Source: an uncultured bacterium (lineage in GTDB: Bacteria > Bdellovibrionota_C > UBA2361 > SZUA-149 > CALKYB01). From it: a stretch of 9,138 nt of DNA. How positions within the stretch are numbered: position 1 is the first letter of the stretch; each line of letters opens with the position of its first letter. Both the position numbers and the translations under genes were made by a program. The stretch covers positions 1-9,138 of the forward strand of contig CALIEE010000214.1 of the NCBI GenBank assembly GCA_938022485.1, given 5' to 3'. The notes under the pieces are model-generated. The model had not been told where the DNA came from. It ran no database searches and saw nothing but the letters and a program-made list of their open reading frames with translations. Of the stretch, positions 1 to 5,425 are shown one piece after another.

Positions 1-20
1 CCTCGAACTTCATTTAACAC

Positions 21-33
21 CTGCCATCGGCAG
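21..33 (+). terminator. Small GC-rich hairpin at the left edge, possible terminator of a gene outside the window
   Basis: CTGCC (21-25) and GGCAG (29-33) form a perfect 5-bp stem with a 3-base loop, followed on the plus strand by TTTATAAAA. A reading frame entering from the left on the plus strand would stop at TAA 15-17, just before the hairpin, which fits an intrinsic terminator for a rightward gene ending there. The stem is short and the T-run brief, so this is tentative. No gene can be assigned to bases 1-20. Confidence 0.3.
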
Positions 34-84
34 TTTATAAAATCAGAGTAAATCAGGAAAGAATAAAAATGATCAGTTTTGCCC

Positions 85-114
85 CTGTTTCTAGTCTAAA
101 AACTAGGCCAACAG
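85..114 (-). terminator. Possible hairpin terminator after the 97-residue gene
   Basis: A two-part stem is visible: CTGTT (85-89) with AACAG (110-114), and CTAGT (91-95) with ACTAG (102-106), separated by a small bulge and closed by a 6-base loop. It begins two bases beyond the stop codon of the leftward 97-residue gene. No T-run follows directly on the minus strand (the nearest is ATTTTTATTC about 15 bases on), so it may be only a stabilising 3' hairpin. Confidence 0.3.
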
Positions 115-115
115 C

Positions 116-409
116 TTAGGCTAGGACTTCTCTGTCTTGAATTAGAGTATCTAAAAGGGAAAGATTGGCCTCGACTTCTTCCAGATGGCTGTATTTCCAG
201 ACATCAAAAAAGTCAGAAATCGTCACATTGCGGCGTTCTAGCTCATCGGCGAGCTTTAACACCAAGTGCATTTGACCTTCATTAAGCTTTTCGAGGGAAT
301 TCCACCATTCACGGACAGGTTGAGGAGAATCCGAAACTCGGATTTGTTTTTTGGCCTCTTCTAGCCTCTGCTCAAGAGACACACCATCCTGTTGACGCTT
401 AATAAACAT
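116..409 (-). CDS. Hypothetical 97-residue protein, mostly helical
   Basis: I do not recognise this protein. It is hydrophilic, with no signal peptide, membrane segment or cysteine. The composition (many Glu, Lys, Arg and Leu, few Gly or Pro) suggests a small bundle of helices: an amphipathic stretch around residues 10-25, a WW pair near 35-36, a helix rich in Leu and Glu around 41-59, and another at 64-92. The ATG at 409 is the only good start, but no Shine-Dalgarno sequence precedes it (the bases before it read GACCCCATC), so translation may be weak or the transcript nearly leaderless. It is divergent from the Mrr-like gene at 709. A TATAAT hexamer on the minus strand (492-497) and palindromes at 424-459 lie upstream. 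It may be real, because it fills its space and has its own upstream signals, but function is unknown. Confidence 0.6.
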   Translation of the reverse strand: MFIKRQQDGVSLEQRLEEAKKQIRVSDSPQPVREWWNSLEKLNEGQMHLVLKLADELERRNVTISDFFDVWKYSHLEEVEANLSLLDTLIQDREVLA

Positions 410-423
410 GATGGGGTCAATAT

Positions 424-459
424 GTACTAGTACCAGACTTAGTCAAGGTACTGGTCTGA
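424..459. promoter_or_regulatory. Cluster of palindromes and a direct repeat upstream of the 97-residue gene (operator-like)
   Basis: GTACTAGTAC (424-433) is a perfect 10-bp palindrome. AGTACC (429-434) and GGTACT (447-452) form a second, interleaved inverted repeat. GTACTAGT (424-431) recurs as GTACTGGT (448-455), 24 bases away. Two or more similar sites close together, between a -10-like TATAAT and the start of a gene, is the usual look of a repressor operator. No regulator family can be named. Confidence 0.35.
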
Positions 460-491
460 GAAGGAAATAATTACCGTCTGATATGTGTAGG

Positions 492-497
492 ATTATA
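492..497 (-). promoter_or_regulatory. TATAAT-type -10 box for the leftward 97-residue gene
   Basis: The minus strand reads TATAAT, an exact match to the sigma-70 -10 consensus, 83 bases upstream of the ATG at 409. No convincing -35 box sits 16-18 bases further upstream, so an activator or another sigma factor may be involved, or the match is chance in an AT-rich region. Confidence 0.3.
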
Positions 498-535
498 TAC
501 TGGCTCAGAAATTTGGGGATTTTTTCCCGAGATAG

Positions 536-564
536 TTGAATAGCCCAAACCGGATCGTTATTCT
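536..564 (+). promoter_or_regulatory. Candidate sigma-70 promoter for the Mrr-like membrane protein
   Basis: TTGAAT (536-541) and TATTCT (559-564) are separated by 17 bases, each matching four of six consensus positions. This would start transcription near 571 and leave a leader of about 138 bases before the ATG at 709. The leader contains a perfect 10-bp palindrome, ACTTGCAAGT (641-650). The remainder of the 410-708 gap shows no other gene. Confidence 0.4.
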
Positions 565-708
565 GTGCCGAGGTGAGGGTTGTTTTTATTTACTAGGCAG
601 GCATTTTCTGAAGGTGCATGGGGTTTAGGCCAAGATTTAAACTTGCAAGTCTAGCCATGTTGAACTTTAGATGCTTTGAATTGGTCTGCTTTAAGTTTTT
701 CATACCTA

Positions 709-1290
709 ATGGATGCTCAGGACAGGAAAGCGCTAGCTATAGGCCTTGCTCTTTTGGTTGTGACCTTGGTCACGGTGGCGCTGTCATTACTAGTATTTTT
801 GAGCGTTCTCAGTTTAAAAACCCCATCTATTTTGTTCTTGTTGCTAGTTCTTTTGGTAACTTGCTCCACATTACTTTTTGTCGCAGTGAGAGCCGATGTG
901 CTTGAAAGATTTCGTTTTAAGAGATTTGTAAGCCACCTCGATGTAATGCACGAAGAAGATTTTTTGGACTACATAGCAAGACTGCTAAATCGCCAAGGTT
1001 GTAAAACCACTATTACCCAAGGATGTGCCACTGGAATTGAGATAATCGCGGACAAAAAGGGTAGACAATACGCAACAATGGCAGTCCGCTCCTCTTCACC
1101 ATTGTCGGCAAAAGTTGTCTCTATGGCCAACTCTGGAGCTCAGAAGCATGGCTGTGAAAGAACGATGATAGTAACCAACTCTCTATTTAGCCAACAGGCA
1201 GAAGAGCTTGCTAAAGAGTGTAAAATAAAGCTGGTGGATGGGCCTACTTTACTAAGCTGGGCGGAGCAGAAGGCTCGAAAGCCTGATTAA
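709..1290 (+). CDS. Membrane-anchored protein with a degenerate Mrr-like restriction-endonuclease domain
   Basis: The 193-residue protein has two hydrophobic segments at about residues 8-34 and 39-60, then a soluble C-terminal domain (about 80-185). That domain follows the order of Mrr-type (type IV restriction endonuclease-like) folds: FLDYIARLLNRQG, then TGIEII (108-113), then TMAVRSSSP, an AQKHG helix, TMIVTNSLFS (152-161), AEELAKE and IKLVDGPTLL (173-182). In active members the GIEI position is usually G-[VI]-D-[IVL] and the following strand carries Q-x-K. Here these read E111 and A-V-R, so the metal-binding and catalytic set looks altered. The ATG at 709 is preferred over an in-frame TTG at 676 because it begins just before the first membrane helix; neither has a strong Shine-Dalgarno sequence. 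The topology suggests a cytoplasmic domain on a helical hairpin anchor. Fold assignment is fairly good; activity and role are unknown. Confidence 0.75.
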   Translation: MDAQDRKALAIGLALLVVTLVTVALSLLVFLSVLSLKTPSILFLLLVLLVTCSTLLFVAVRADVLERFRFKRFVSHLDVMHEEDFLDYIARLLNRQGCKTTITQGCATGIEIIADKKGRQYATMAVRSSSPLSAKVVSMANSGAQKHGCERTMIVTNSLFSQQAEELAKECKIKLVDGPTLLSWAEQKARKPD

Positions 1291-1301
1291 AAAATCCAAA
1301 A

Positions 1302-1327
1302 AAAAGGCCGCCCGAGGGCAGCCTTTT
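1302..1327. terminator. Strong bidirectional intrinsic terminator between convergent genes
   Basis: AAAAGGC (1302-1308) pairs with GCCTTTT (1321-1327), and after one C-A mismatch GCC (1310-1312) pairs with GGC (1317-1319) around a tight loop. On the minus strand the stem runs into eight T residues (A-run 1298-1305) and more T beyond, a textbook terminator for the PEP-CTERM gene. On the plus strand the stem ends in TTTT, so it can also serve the Mrr-like gene that stops at 1290. Confidence 0.85.
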
Positions 1328-1352
1328 CGCTTATTAAGGACCAATGCTTTAA

Positions 1353-2084
1353 TTAAGCAATCTGTCTTCTTCTAAGAGCCATTCCTAGAAGTCCAGCACC
1401 TAGTAATACTACTGTTGCTGGTTCTGGAACTGTCTCACCGTGAAAGTCACCTTTCAAAGTAAAGTTTCCACCATTTAGGTTGAAACTTTGAGCTGATCCA
1501 ATCCATGCTGAAAGAATCTCGCCTTCGTAAACGTAACCATCAGGACCTTGACCTAATAGGAAGTGAAAAGGATCTGCACCATCATTTGTAAGGTAACCCC
1601 ACAAGTTAGCATTAGCAGTCTCTCTAGCTTCCAAAGCAATAGTAAGGTCAGTATCAAAATGAGCAGCGCTTAGCTCAAGACTACCGAAACCTACACCATC
1701 TCTTCCAATAGCTATCAACTCTTCTCCAGATACAGGGTCATTGTCGAAAACTAGGTCAGTCCAGGTCATGCTCCAAGAACCTGTTACTTCGCCGAACTCG
1801 GCTTCGCCAGTTCTTACATTAGCTGTTCCGAAGTCCAGTCCGACAGCGGAACCAGAAGCTGTTACGGTTCCTGTATCTCGGTCAAGGTTTAGCTCGAAAG
1901 CGATAGTGCTGGCGTCTTCAGTGCGGTAAGGGTTACCAAACATTACACGATTTGTTATTGCACCACTCTCGTCATGGAATCTGAAACCGAAGTTTCCGTC
2001 GACGTGAACAGTTGAAACTGGAGTTGCAAAAGCGGTTCCACCGCAAAGCAACAACGAAAAAATAAGGGATGACACTAATTTCAT
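1353..2084 (-). CDS. PEP-CTERM sorting-domain protein, exported
   Basis: The 243-residue protein has a clear signal peptide (MKLVSSLIFS start, hydrophobic core, probable cleavage after AFA at residue 20). Its C-terminal PEP-CTERM signal consists of VPEPA at 219-223, a hydrophobic stretch at about 224-237, and RRR at 238-240. Proteins of this class are exported by Sec, then cut and processed at the PEP motif by an exosortase, and are usually surface or matrix proteins connected with exopolysaccharide. The mature part is rich in Gly, Asp, Thr and aromatics in alternating patterns, suggesting a beta-sandwich; I recognise no named domain. The start is ATG 2084 because GGAG lies 9 bases upstream (2094-2097). 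A TTG five codons earlier overlaps that ribosome site and is unlikely. No exosortase gene is in the window. The gene stands alone and ends at a strong terminator. Confidence 0.9.
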   Translation of the reverse strand: MKLVSSLIFSLLLCGGTAFATPVSTVHVDGNFGFRFHDESGAITNRVMFGNPYRTEDASTIAFELNLDRDTGTVTASGSAVGLDFGTANVRTGEAEFGEVTGSWSMTWTDLVFDNDPVSGEELIAIGRDGVGFGSLELSAAHFDTDLTIALEARETANANLWGYLTNDGADPFHFLLGQGPDGYVYEGEILSAWIGSAQSFNLNGGNFTLKGDFHGETVPEPATVVLLGAGLLGMALRRRQIA

Positions 2085-2093
2085 AACTACGTA

Positions 2094-2097
2094 CTCC
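2094..2097 (-). promoter_or_regulatory. Ribosome binding site that fixes the PEP-CTERM start
   Basis: The minus strand reads GGAG, with 9 bases to the ATG at 2084. It lies inside the upstream TTG-initiated alternative, which argues against that longer form. Confidence 0.75.
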
Positions 2098-2190
2098 AAA
2101 TATTTATTTAACTTCGGCCTCCGCTCAAAAACCAGAACTCAAGGCTAATATCAAGCGGTTTTCCCCTTGATTTACACTATTATGGCTAAT

Positions 2191-2220
2191 TTGACAAAAA
2201 TGAGGCATGAATATTAATAG
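2191..2220 (+). promoter_or_regulatory. Candidate rightward promoter with consensus -35 box
   Basis: TTGACA (2191-2196) matches the sigma-70 -35 consensus exactly. Possible -10 boxes are TATTAA (2212-2217, spacer 15) or TAATAG (2215-2220, spacer 18); neither is ideal. Transcription would begin near 2226 and run either into the hairpin at 2264-2283 or on to the gene at 2447. Chance occurrence in AT-rich DNA cannot be excluded. Confidence 0.35.
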
Positions 2221-2263
2221 TCAAAGATATCCAGCAATTACCAAAAAAACAGGTATGAAATAT

Positions 2264-2283
2264 CTTCATTTTTGAAGTTTTTT
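2264..2283 (+). terminator. Terminator-like hairpin with six T residues and no gene before it
   Basis: CTTCA (2264-2268), TTTT loop and TGAAG (2273-2277) form a 5-bp perfect stem followed directly by TTTTTT (2278-2283). It faces rightward, yet no plus-strand gene ends upstream; the gene to the left runs the other way. It could end a short RNA begun at the promoter-like sequence at 2191, or act as an attenuator in a long leader for the gene at 2447. The stem is AT-rich and only moderately stable. Confidence 0.4.
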
Positions 2284-2433
2284 GACTGAAATTTTTGAAA
2301 AATCTCGATATGCAGTTCGAAGACCCTCCAAAAGGCTCAGTCTTAAACACGACTTTTCGGTTTCAACACACATATTTCTCCGAAACCTGCATAATACTAT
2401 TAAGAAGAGGTATTAAATCTAGAACAAGTATTC

Positions 2434-2438
2434 GGGAG
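2434..2438 (+). promoter_or_regulatory. Strong ribosome binding site of the 194-residue gene
   Basis: GGGAG ends 8 bases before the ATG at 2447, the best ribosome site in the window. It supports both the reality and the start of an otherwise unrecognised gene and suggests efficient translation. Confidence 0.75.
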
Positions 2439-2446
2439 ATATTATT

Positions 2447-3031
2447 ATGTCAGTTCTTCAAGAAATAGCCTTAAAAACTGCTGAAGGCGCTGCGGATGCT
2501 CTTAAGGATACCGAAACAAGCGAATTTCAAAATACACCTGACGGCTTTTTAGGAGCTGCGGGCGCAGTTGCTGCTGTGGCAAAAGGCCTACAATCTGCCA
2601 CACAGGAGATTGCTCACAAATGGGCAAAAAGAATCAAAGATGACTTAGAGCACCAGCAGAAAATGAAAGAAGAGGAAGAGAGACTTGCCTCTAACCCTTC
2701 AAACAATAAGATACTTAGAGACCTTGGTGAAGGACTTACTGAGCAACAAAAGAAAGAGAACACTATTAAGGGTATGGGTTCGACAACAATAGCCAATAAC
2801 CTAGAAGCTGAGCAGTCATTTGCTGCTGTGAACCGCTCCACTAGTGAGCTTGCAGCTCTTATCAGAGACAATCCAGGTAAGACACTTGCTGAAATTGAAG
2901 CCAGTCGTAGCGGTCTTTCTAATGAGACTACCGTAGCCTTTGGGAAGCAATATTCAGAAGATCGTCTTATTAAAGCTTTGGCAAACCGAGCTAAAGGACT
3001 TCGTGCCGAAGCACAGCAAACCTTCGCTTAG
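2447..3031 (+). CDS. Unrecognised 194-residue helix-rich cytoplasmic protein
   Basis: I do not recognise a family. The protein has no signal peptide and no cysteine, and only one Trp (W59). It is rich in Ala, Glu, Lys and Gln. Segments in order: an N-terminal amphipathic stretch (1-20); a Gly/Ala-rich apolar helix, FLGAAGAVAAVAKG, at about 34-47; a highly charged, coiled-coil-like helix (about 56-80) with KMKEEEERL at its end; a polar linker around 82-112; and further helices at about 116-140 (AEQSFAAVNRSTSELAAL), 147-156 and 172-194. A short hydrophobic helix followed by a charged coiled coil is seen in many small helical proteins, including secreted or membrane-associated ones, but this does not establish function. 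It has a strong ribosome site and a long upstream region of its own. It converges on the exchanger gene with only 15 bases between the stop codons and no obvious terminator. Confidence 0.8.
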   Translation: MSVLQEIALKTAEGAADALKDTETSEFQNTPDGFLGAAGAVAAVAKGLQSATQEIAHKWAKRIKDDLEHQQKMKEEEERLASNPSNNKILRDLGEGLTEQQKKENTIKGMGSTTIANNLEAEQSFAAVNRSTSELAALIRDNPGKTLAEIEASRSGLSNETTVAFGKQYSEDRLIKALANRAKGLRAEAQQTFA

Positions 3032-3046
3032 AATGAAGCACCCCAC

Positions 3047-3985
3047 CTAGGCTATTAAGAAACACCTTAGGATCACTGAAATATATATTGCCAGAAAGAA
3101 GATACCTCGAGGCTTATCAATGCCTGCTGGGCGAGACAGGAAATAAACCATAAGGAAAGATGTTGCCAGCATGATTGGCAGGTCGATCTGAAGAATTGAG
3201 TCTTTAACTGGAATTGCACTGACAACAGAGGATAGTCCTAGGACCATCAAAATGTTGCTGATGTTAGAGCCAAAAATATTACCAACCAGGATATCTCCTT
3301 CTTGCTTTTTAACAGCTGCTATTGAGACTGAAAGTTCTGGCAGCGATGTGCCAAGAGCTAGCATGGAGAGTGCTATCACCGCTTCAGAGACGCTAAAAGC
3401 CCTCGCTAAAGAAACCGTAGAGTCAACAAGGAAATTGCTGGAGATAATTATCCCACCACCAGAGGCAACCAGTTTTCCAACAAAAACAATTAAACCATCA
3501 TAATCTTCCTCTTCGGCCTCTTCTTCAATGGTAGCACTGTCAGAATACTTTAAAAGACAAAAAATATAGCCAACAAAAGCAGCTAGAAAAATATATCCAG
3601 CCCAAGAAGGAATAGAGCCTGTGAAAGCGGCAAGGGCAAACAGGACTGTTGAAACTAATAACATTAAGCGCCCATCTCTTCTTACGAATTTTTCTTGCGC
3701 TACAATTGGAGCAAGTAAGGCAGGTAGCCCGAGAATTAGGGCGATATTACAAATATTGGAGCCGACAACATTGCCTATAGCTATTTCTGGATGCCCAGAG
3801 AGACTTGCCATTAAAGAAGCTGCCGCTTCAGGTAGAGATGTCCCAATAGCCACTATTGTAAGACCAACAACCATTTTAGGCAGCCGATACTTATGAGATA
3901 GCTCTACGCTTCGATCTATAAAATAGTCGGCGCTGAATACCAGGCCAGCTAAACTAACAATAAAGATTAAAACATCCAGAAACAT
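3047..3985 (-). CDS. yrbG: Sodium/calcium exchanger family membrane protein, YrbG-like
   Basis: This 312-residue integral membrane protein belongs to the CaCA (Ca2+/cation antiporter) family. It has the two inverted alpha repeats: GTSLPEAAAS (48-57) with GNVVGSN (71-77), and GTSLPELSVS (212-221) with GNIFGSN (235-241). The Glu and Asn residues of these motifs form the cation site in solved exchangers and are all present. About ten hydrophobic segments surround a central acidic loop, EEEAEEEDYD (154-163), between the halves, as in bacterial relatives. Length fits the family (about 310-330). It probably exchanges Na+ or H+ for Ca2+ or another cation across the inner membrane; the true substrate cannot be read from sequence. 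It starts 75 bases after the hemA stop, on the same strand, with no clear terminator between and no good Shine-Dalgarno sequence, so co-transcription is possible. Confidence 0.93.
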   Translation of the reverse strand: MFLDVLIFIVSLAGLVFSADYFIDRSVELSHKYRLPKMVVGLTIVAIGTSLPEAAASLMASLSGHPEIAIGNVVGSNICNIALILGLPALLAPIVAQEKFVRRDGRLMLLVSTVLFALAAFTGSIPSWAGYIFLAAFVGYIFCLLKYSDSATIEEEAEEEDYDGLIVFVGKLVASGGGIIISSNFLVDSTVSLARAFSVSEAVIALSMLALGTSLPELSVSIAAVKKQEGDILVGNIFGSNISNILMVLGLSSVVSAIPVKDSILQIDLPIMLATSFLMVYFLSRPAGIDKPRGIFFLAIYISVILRCFLIA

Positions 3986-4060
3986 TAAATTCGGTGTCCC
4001 GATTGAAAAAAGGTTTATGTTTGAGGTTTACCAGAGAGAAGCTACAAGAAGAGCTCCTAG

Positions 4061-5425
4061 TCAACCAGTGAAAAATCTTCGAAAAGTATCAAATACTGAT
4101 TGCTTGTCATCAGCGTCTTTTTTTAGAGCATCTATCGGGCCACTTAAAGCTCGAGACACCAAAGACTTTGAGAGTCTATCCAGGGCAGATTGAACCTCTG
4201 ACATCTGTTCATTGCTTAATCCGACCTTTTTAAGTCTTTTCATACTTCTTTTAACTTCCCCTAACCTTACAGCCTCAAAGTTTTCGATGGCTCCATAAAT
4301 AAGGGGCTCGACTAATCTTAGCTCCCACCATTTTTCAAATTTTTTCACAGCTTGAGCAATGATTCTCTCAGCATTTTCTACTTCATCTCTTCTACAACCT
4401 AAATTATGAGCCACAACTTCTTGAAGATGGTCTACATTGTAAAGAAAAACATCATCAATGTTTTCGATTTTGGAGGAAAAGTTTCTAGGAACCCCTAGGT
4501 CTAGGTAAAGTTGAGTTTCACTCTTTCGAGACTTAATCGCGGCCAGTGTCTCAGACTCTCCGACTAAAACCGGGTCGCCCATCTCCAATGTACTTGCGCC
4601 AATCACTATATCAGCCTCAGGCAGTCTCGCTGAAACGCTATCAAGAGTAATGGCCTCTCCCTTAAATCTTTCAGCAACTTCTCTAGCTTTCTCCGGACTT
4701 CGGTTTGCAACTAAGGGCTCTTCCACTCCAGCTGAACAAAAATGAGTTAAGGCAAGACGACCAGTCTCTCCAGCACCAATTAGCAGGACCTTACAACTTT
4801 TTAGGTTCTCTCCCTTAATTTGCTGAGCTAATTCTCTGGCCACTGAGCAAACTGATAGCGAGCGTTCCCCAACTTTGGTGTCAGTTCTAATCTCTTTTGA
4901 TACAGCAAAGCTCTTATCAAAAAGTCGGTTCAGAAAGCCGTTAACCCCTCCTCTTGCTTGTGACTGCTCAAAGGCTTTTTTTAGTTGACCCATGATTTGG
5001 TTTTCCCCAACCACCATGGAATCTAGGCCTGAAGCAACTCTAAACAAATGCCTAACAGCTTCAATGTCTCTTAAGTTGTAAAAGAACCCCTCCGGTAAAC
5101 CTTTAAATTCGGCTACATCAGTGATCATTTCTTCAACCCAGCTTTGAAGACCATGGGCTGGTTCGGGAGACTGCGAGCTCCAGATCACTTCTAATCTGTT
5201 GCAGGTACTATTGACCACCGCTTCAGAAACGTAACCAGTTGATAGCAAACGCTCCAGAAGTACTTGTGATTTCGCTGAGCTCAGGCCAAACTTTTCTCTA
5301 AACTCTAGCGGCTGGGTGTGGTGACTAACTCCTGTCAAAAAAAGTTTAGGCCACAACTTATCTCTTTCAGAGGAAGCTCGGCTGAGTGCCTGAAGCTCTG
5401 GTTTGGATTTTCTAACGGTAGACAT
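4061..5425 (-). CDS. hemA: Glutamyl-tRNA reductase
   Basis: HemA reduces glutamyl-tRNA(Glu) with NADPH to glutamate-1-semialdehyde, the first committed step of C5-pathway tetrapyrrole synthesis, in the cytoplasm. At 454 residues it has all landmarks: GVSHHT (32-37); STCNRLE with catalytic Cys75; LFRVASGLDSMVVGENQIMG (127-146), the family's GESQILGQ region; the nucleotide-binding GAGETG (217-222) followed by VANRSPEKA; ADIVIGAST (271-279); LDLGVPRN (308-315); and a helical C-terminal dimerisation domain (about 345-450). It carries about 27 extra residues before the usual start of the fold. The ATG at 5425 lies inside the 3' end of the hemX-like gene (14-base overlap), suggesting translational coupling, since only a weak AGAGAA precedes it. 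A TTG at codon 24 would give a family-typical N-terminus and is an alternative start. hemC, a frequent neighbour, is not next to it. Confidence 0.97.
   Translation of the reverse strand: MSTVRKSKPELQALSRASSERDKLWPKLFLTGVSHHTQPLEFREKFGLSSAKSQVLLERLLSTGYVSEAVVNSTCNRLEVIWSSQSPEPAHGLQSWVEEMITDVAEFKGLPEGFFYNLRDIEAVRHLFRVASGLDSMVVGENQIMGQLKKAFEQSQARGGVNGFLNRLFDKSFAVSKEIRTDTKVGERSLSVCSVARELAQQIKGENLKSCKVLLIGAGETGRLALTHFCSAGVEEPLVANRSPEKAREVAERFKGEAITLDSVSARLPEADIVIGASTLEMGDPVLVGESETLAAIKSRKSETQLYLDLGVPRNFSSKIENIDDVFLYNVDHLQEVVAHNLGCRRDEVENAERIIAQAVKKFEKWWELRLVEPLIYGAIENFEAVRLGEVKRSMKRLKKVGLSNEQMSEVQSALDRLSKSLVSRALSGPIDALKKDADDKQSVFDTFRRFFTG

Larger units (their letters stand above)
2085..2446. other. 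AT-rich divergent intergenic region with repeats and hairpins, no gene seen
   Basis: This 362-base gap separates two divergent genes and contains no convincing reading frame. Items seen: an imperfect hairpin at 2150-2171 (ATCAAGCGG, TTTT loop, CCCCTTGAT, one mismatch); a 7-base direct repeat GGCTAAT at 2143-2149 and 2184-2190; a TTTGAC/GTCAAA inverted repeat (2190-2195 and 2220-2225); a consensus TTGACA (2191-2196); a hairpin with T-run at 2264-2283; an ATTTTT-G-AAAAAT palindrome (2291-2303); a GGTTTC/GAAACC inverted repeat (2359-2364 and 2382-2387); and a weak TAATAC/GTATTA stem (2392-2397 and 2410-2415) near the 194-residue gene. The density of signals suggests regulated promoters for both flanking genes. 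Confidence 0.6.

Noticed and set aside
676..708. TTG start giving 11 more residues on the Mrr-like protein
   Set aside because: No ribosome site and the ATG at 709 sits at the natural beginning of the membrane anchor; kept only as an alternative.
618..905. Plus-strand reading frame starting ATG 618, with AAGG near the start
   Set aside because: It overlaps most of the N-terminal half of the Mrr-like gene in another frame, its translation has no recognisable features, and the overlapped gene has clear membrane helices and a domain.
2614..2871. Minus-strand reading frame antisense to the 194-residue gene
   Set aside because: No ribosome site; Ser/Cys/Phe-rich translation typical of the complement of a Glu/Lys-rich gene.
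3044..3071. CACCTAGG and CACCTTAGG near-repeat at the convergent gene ends
   Set aside because: Too short and imperfect, partly within coding sequence, and it does not form a terminator hairpin.
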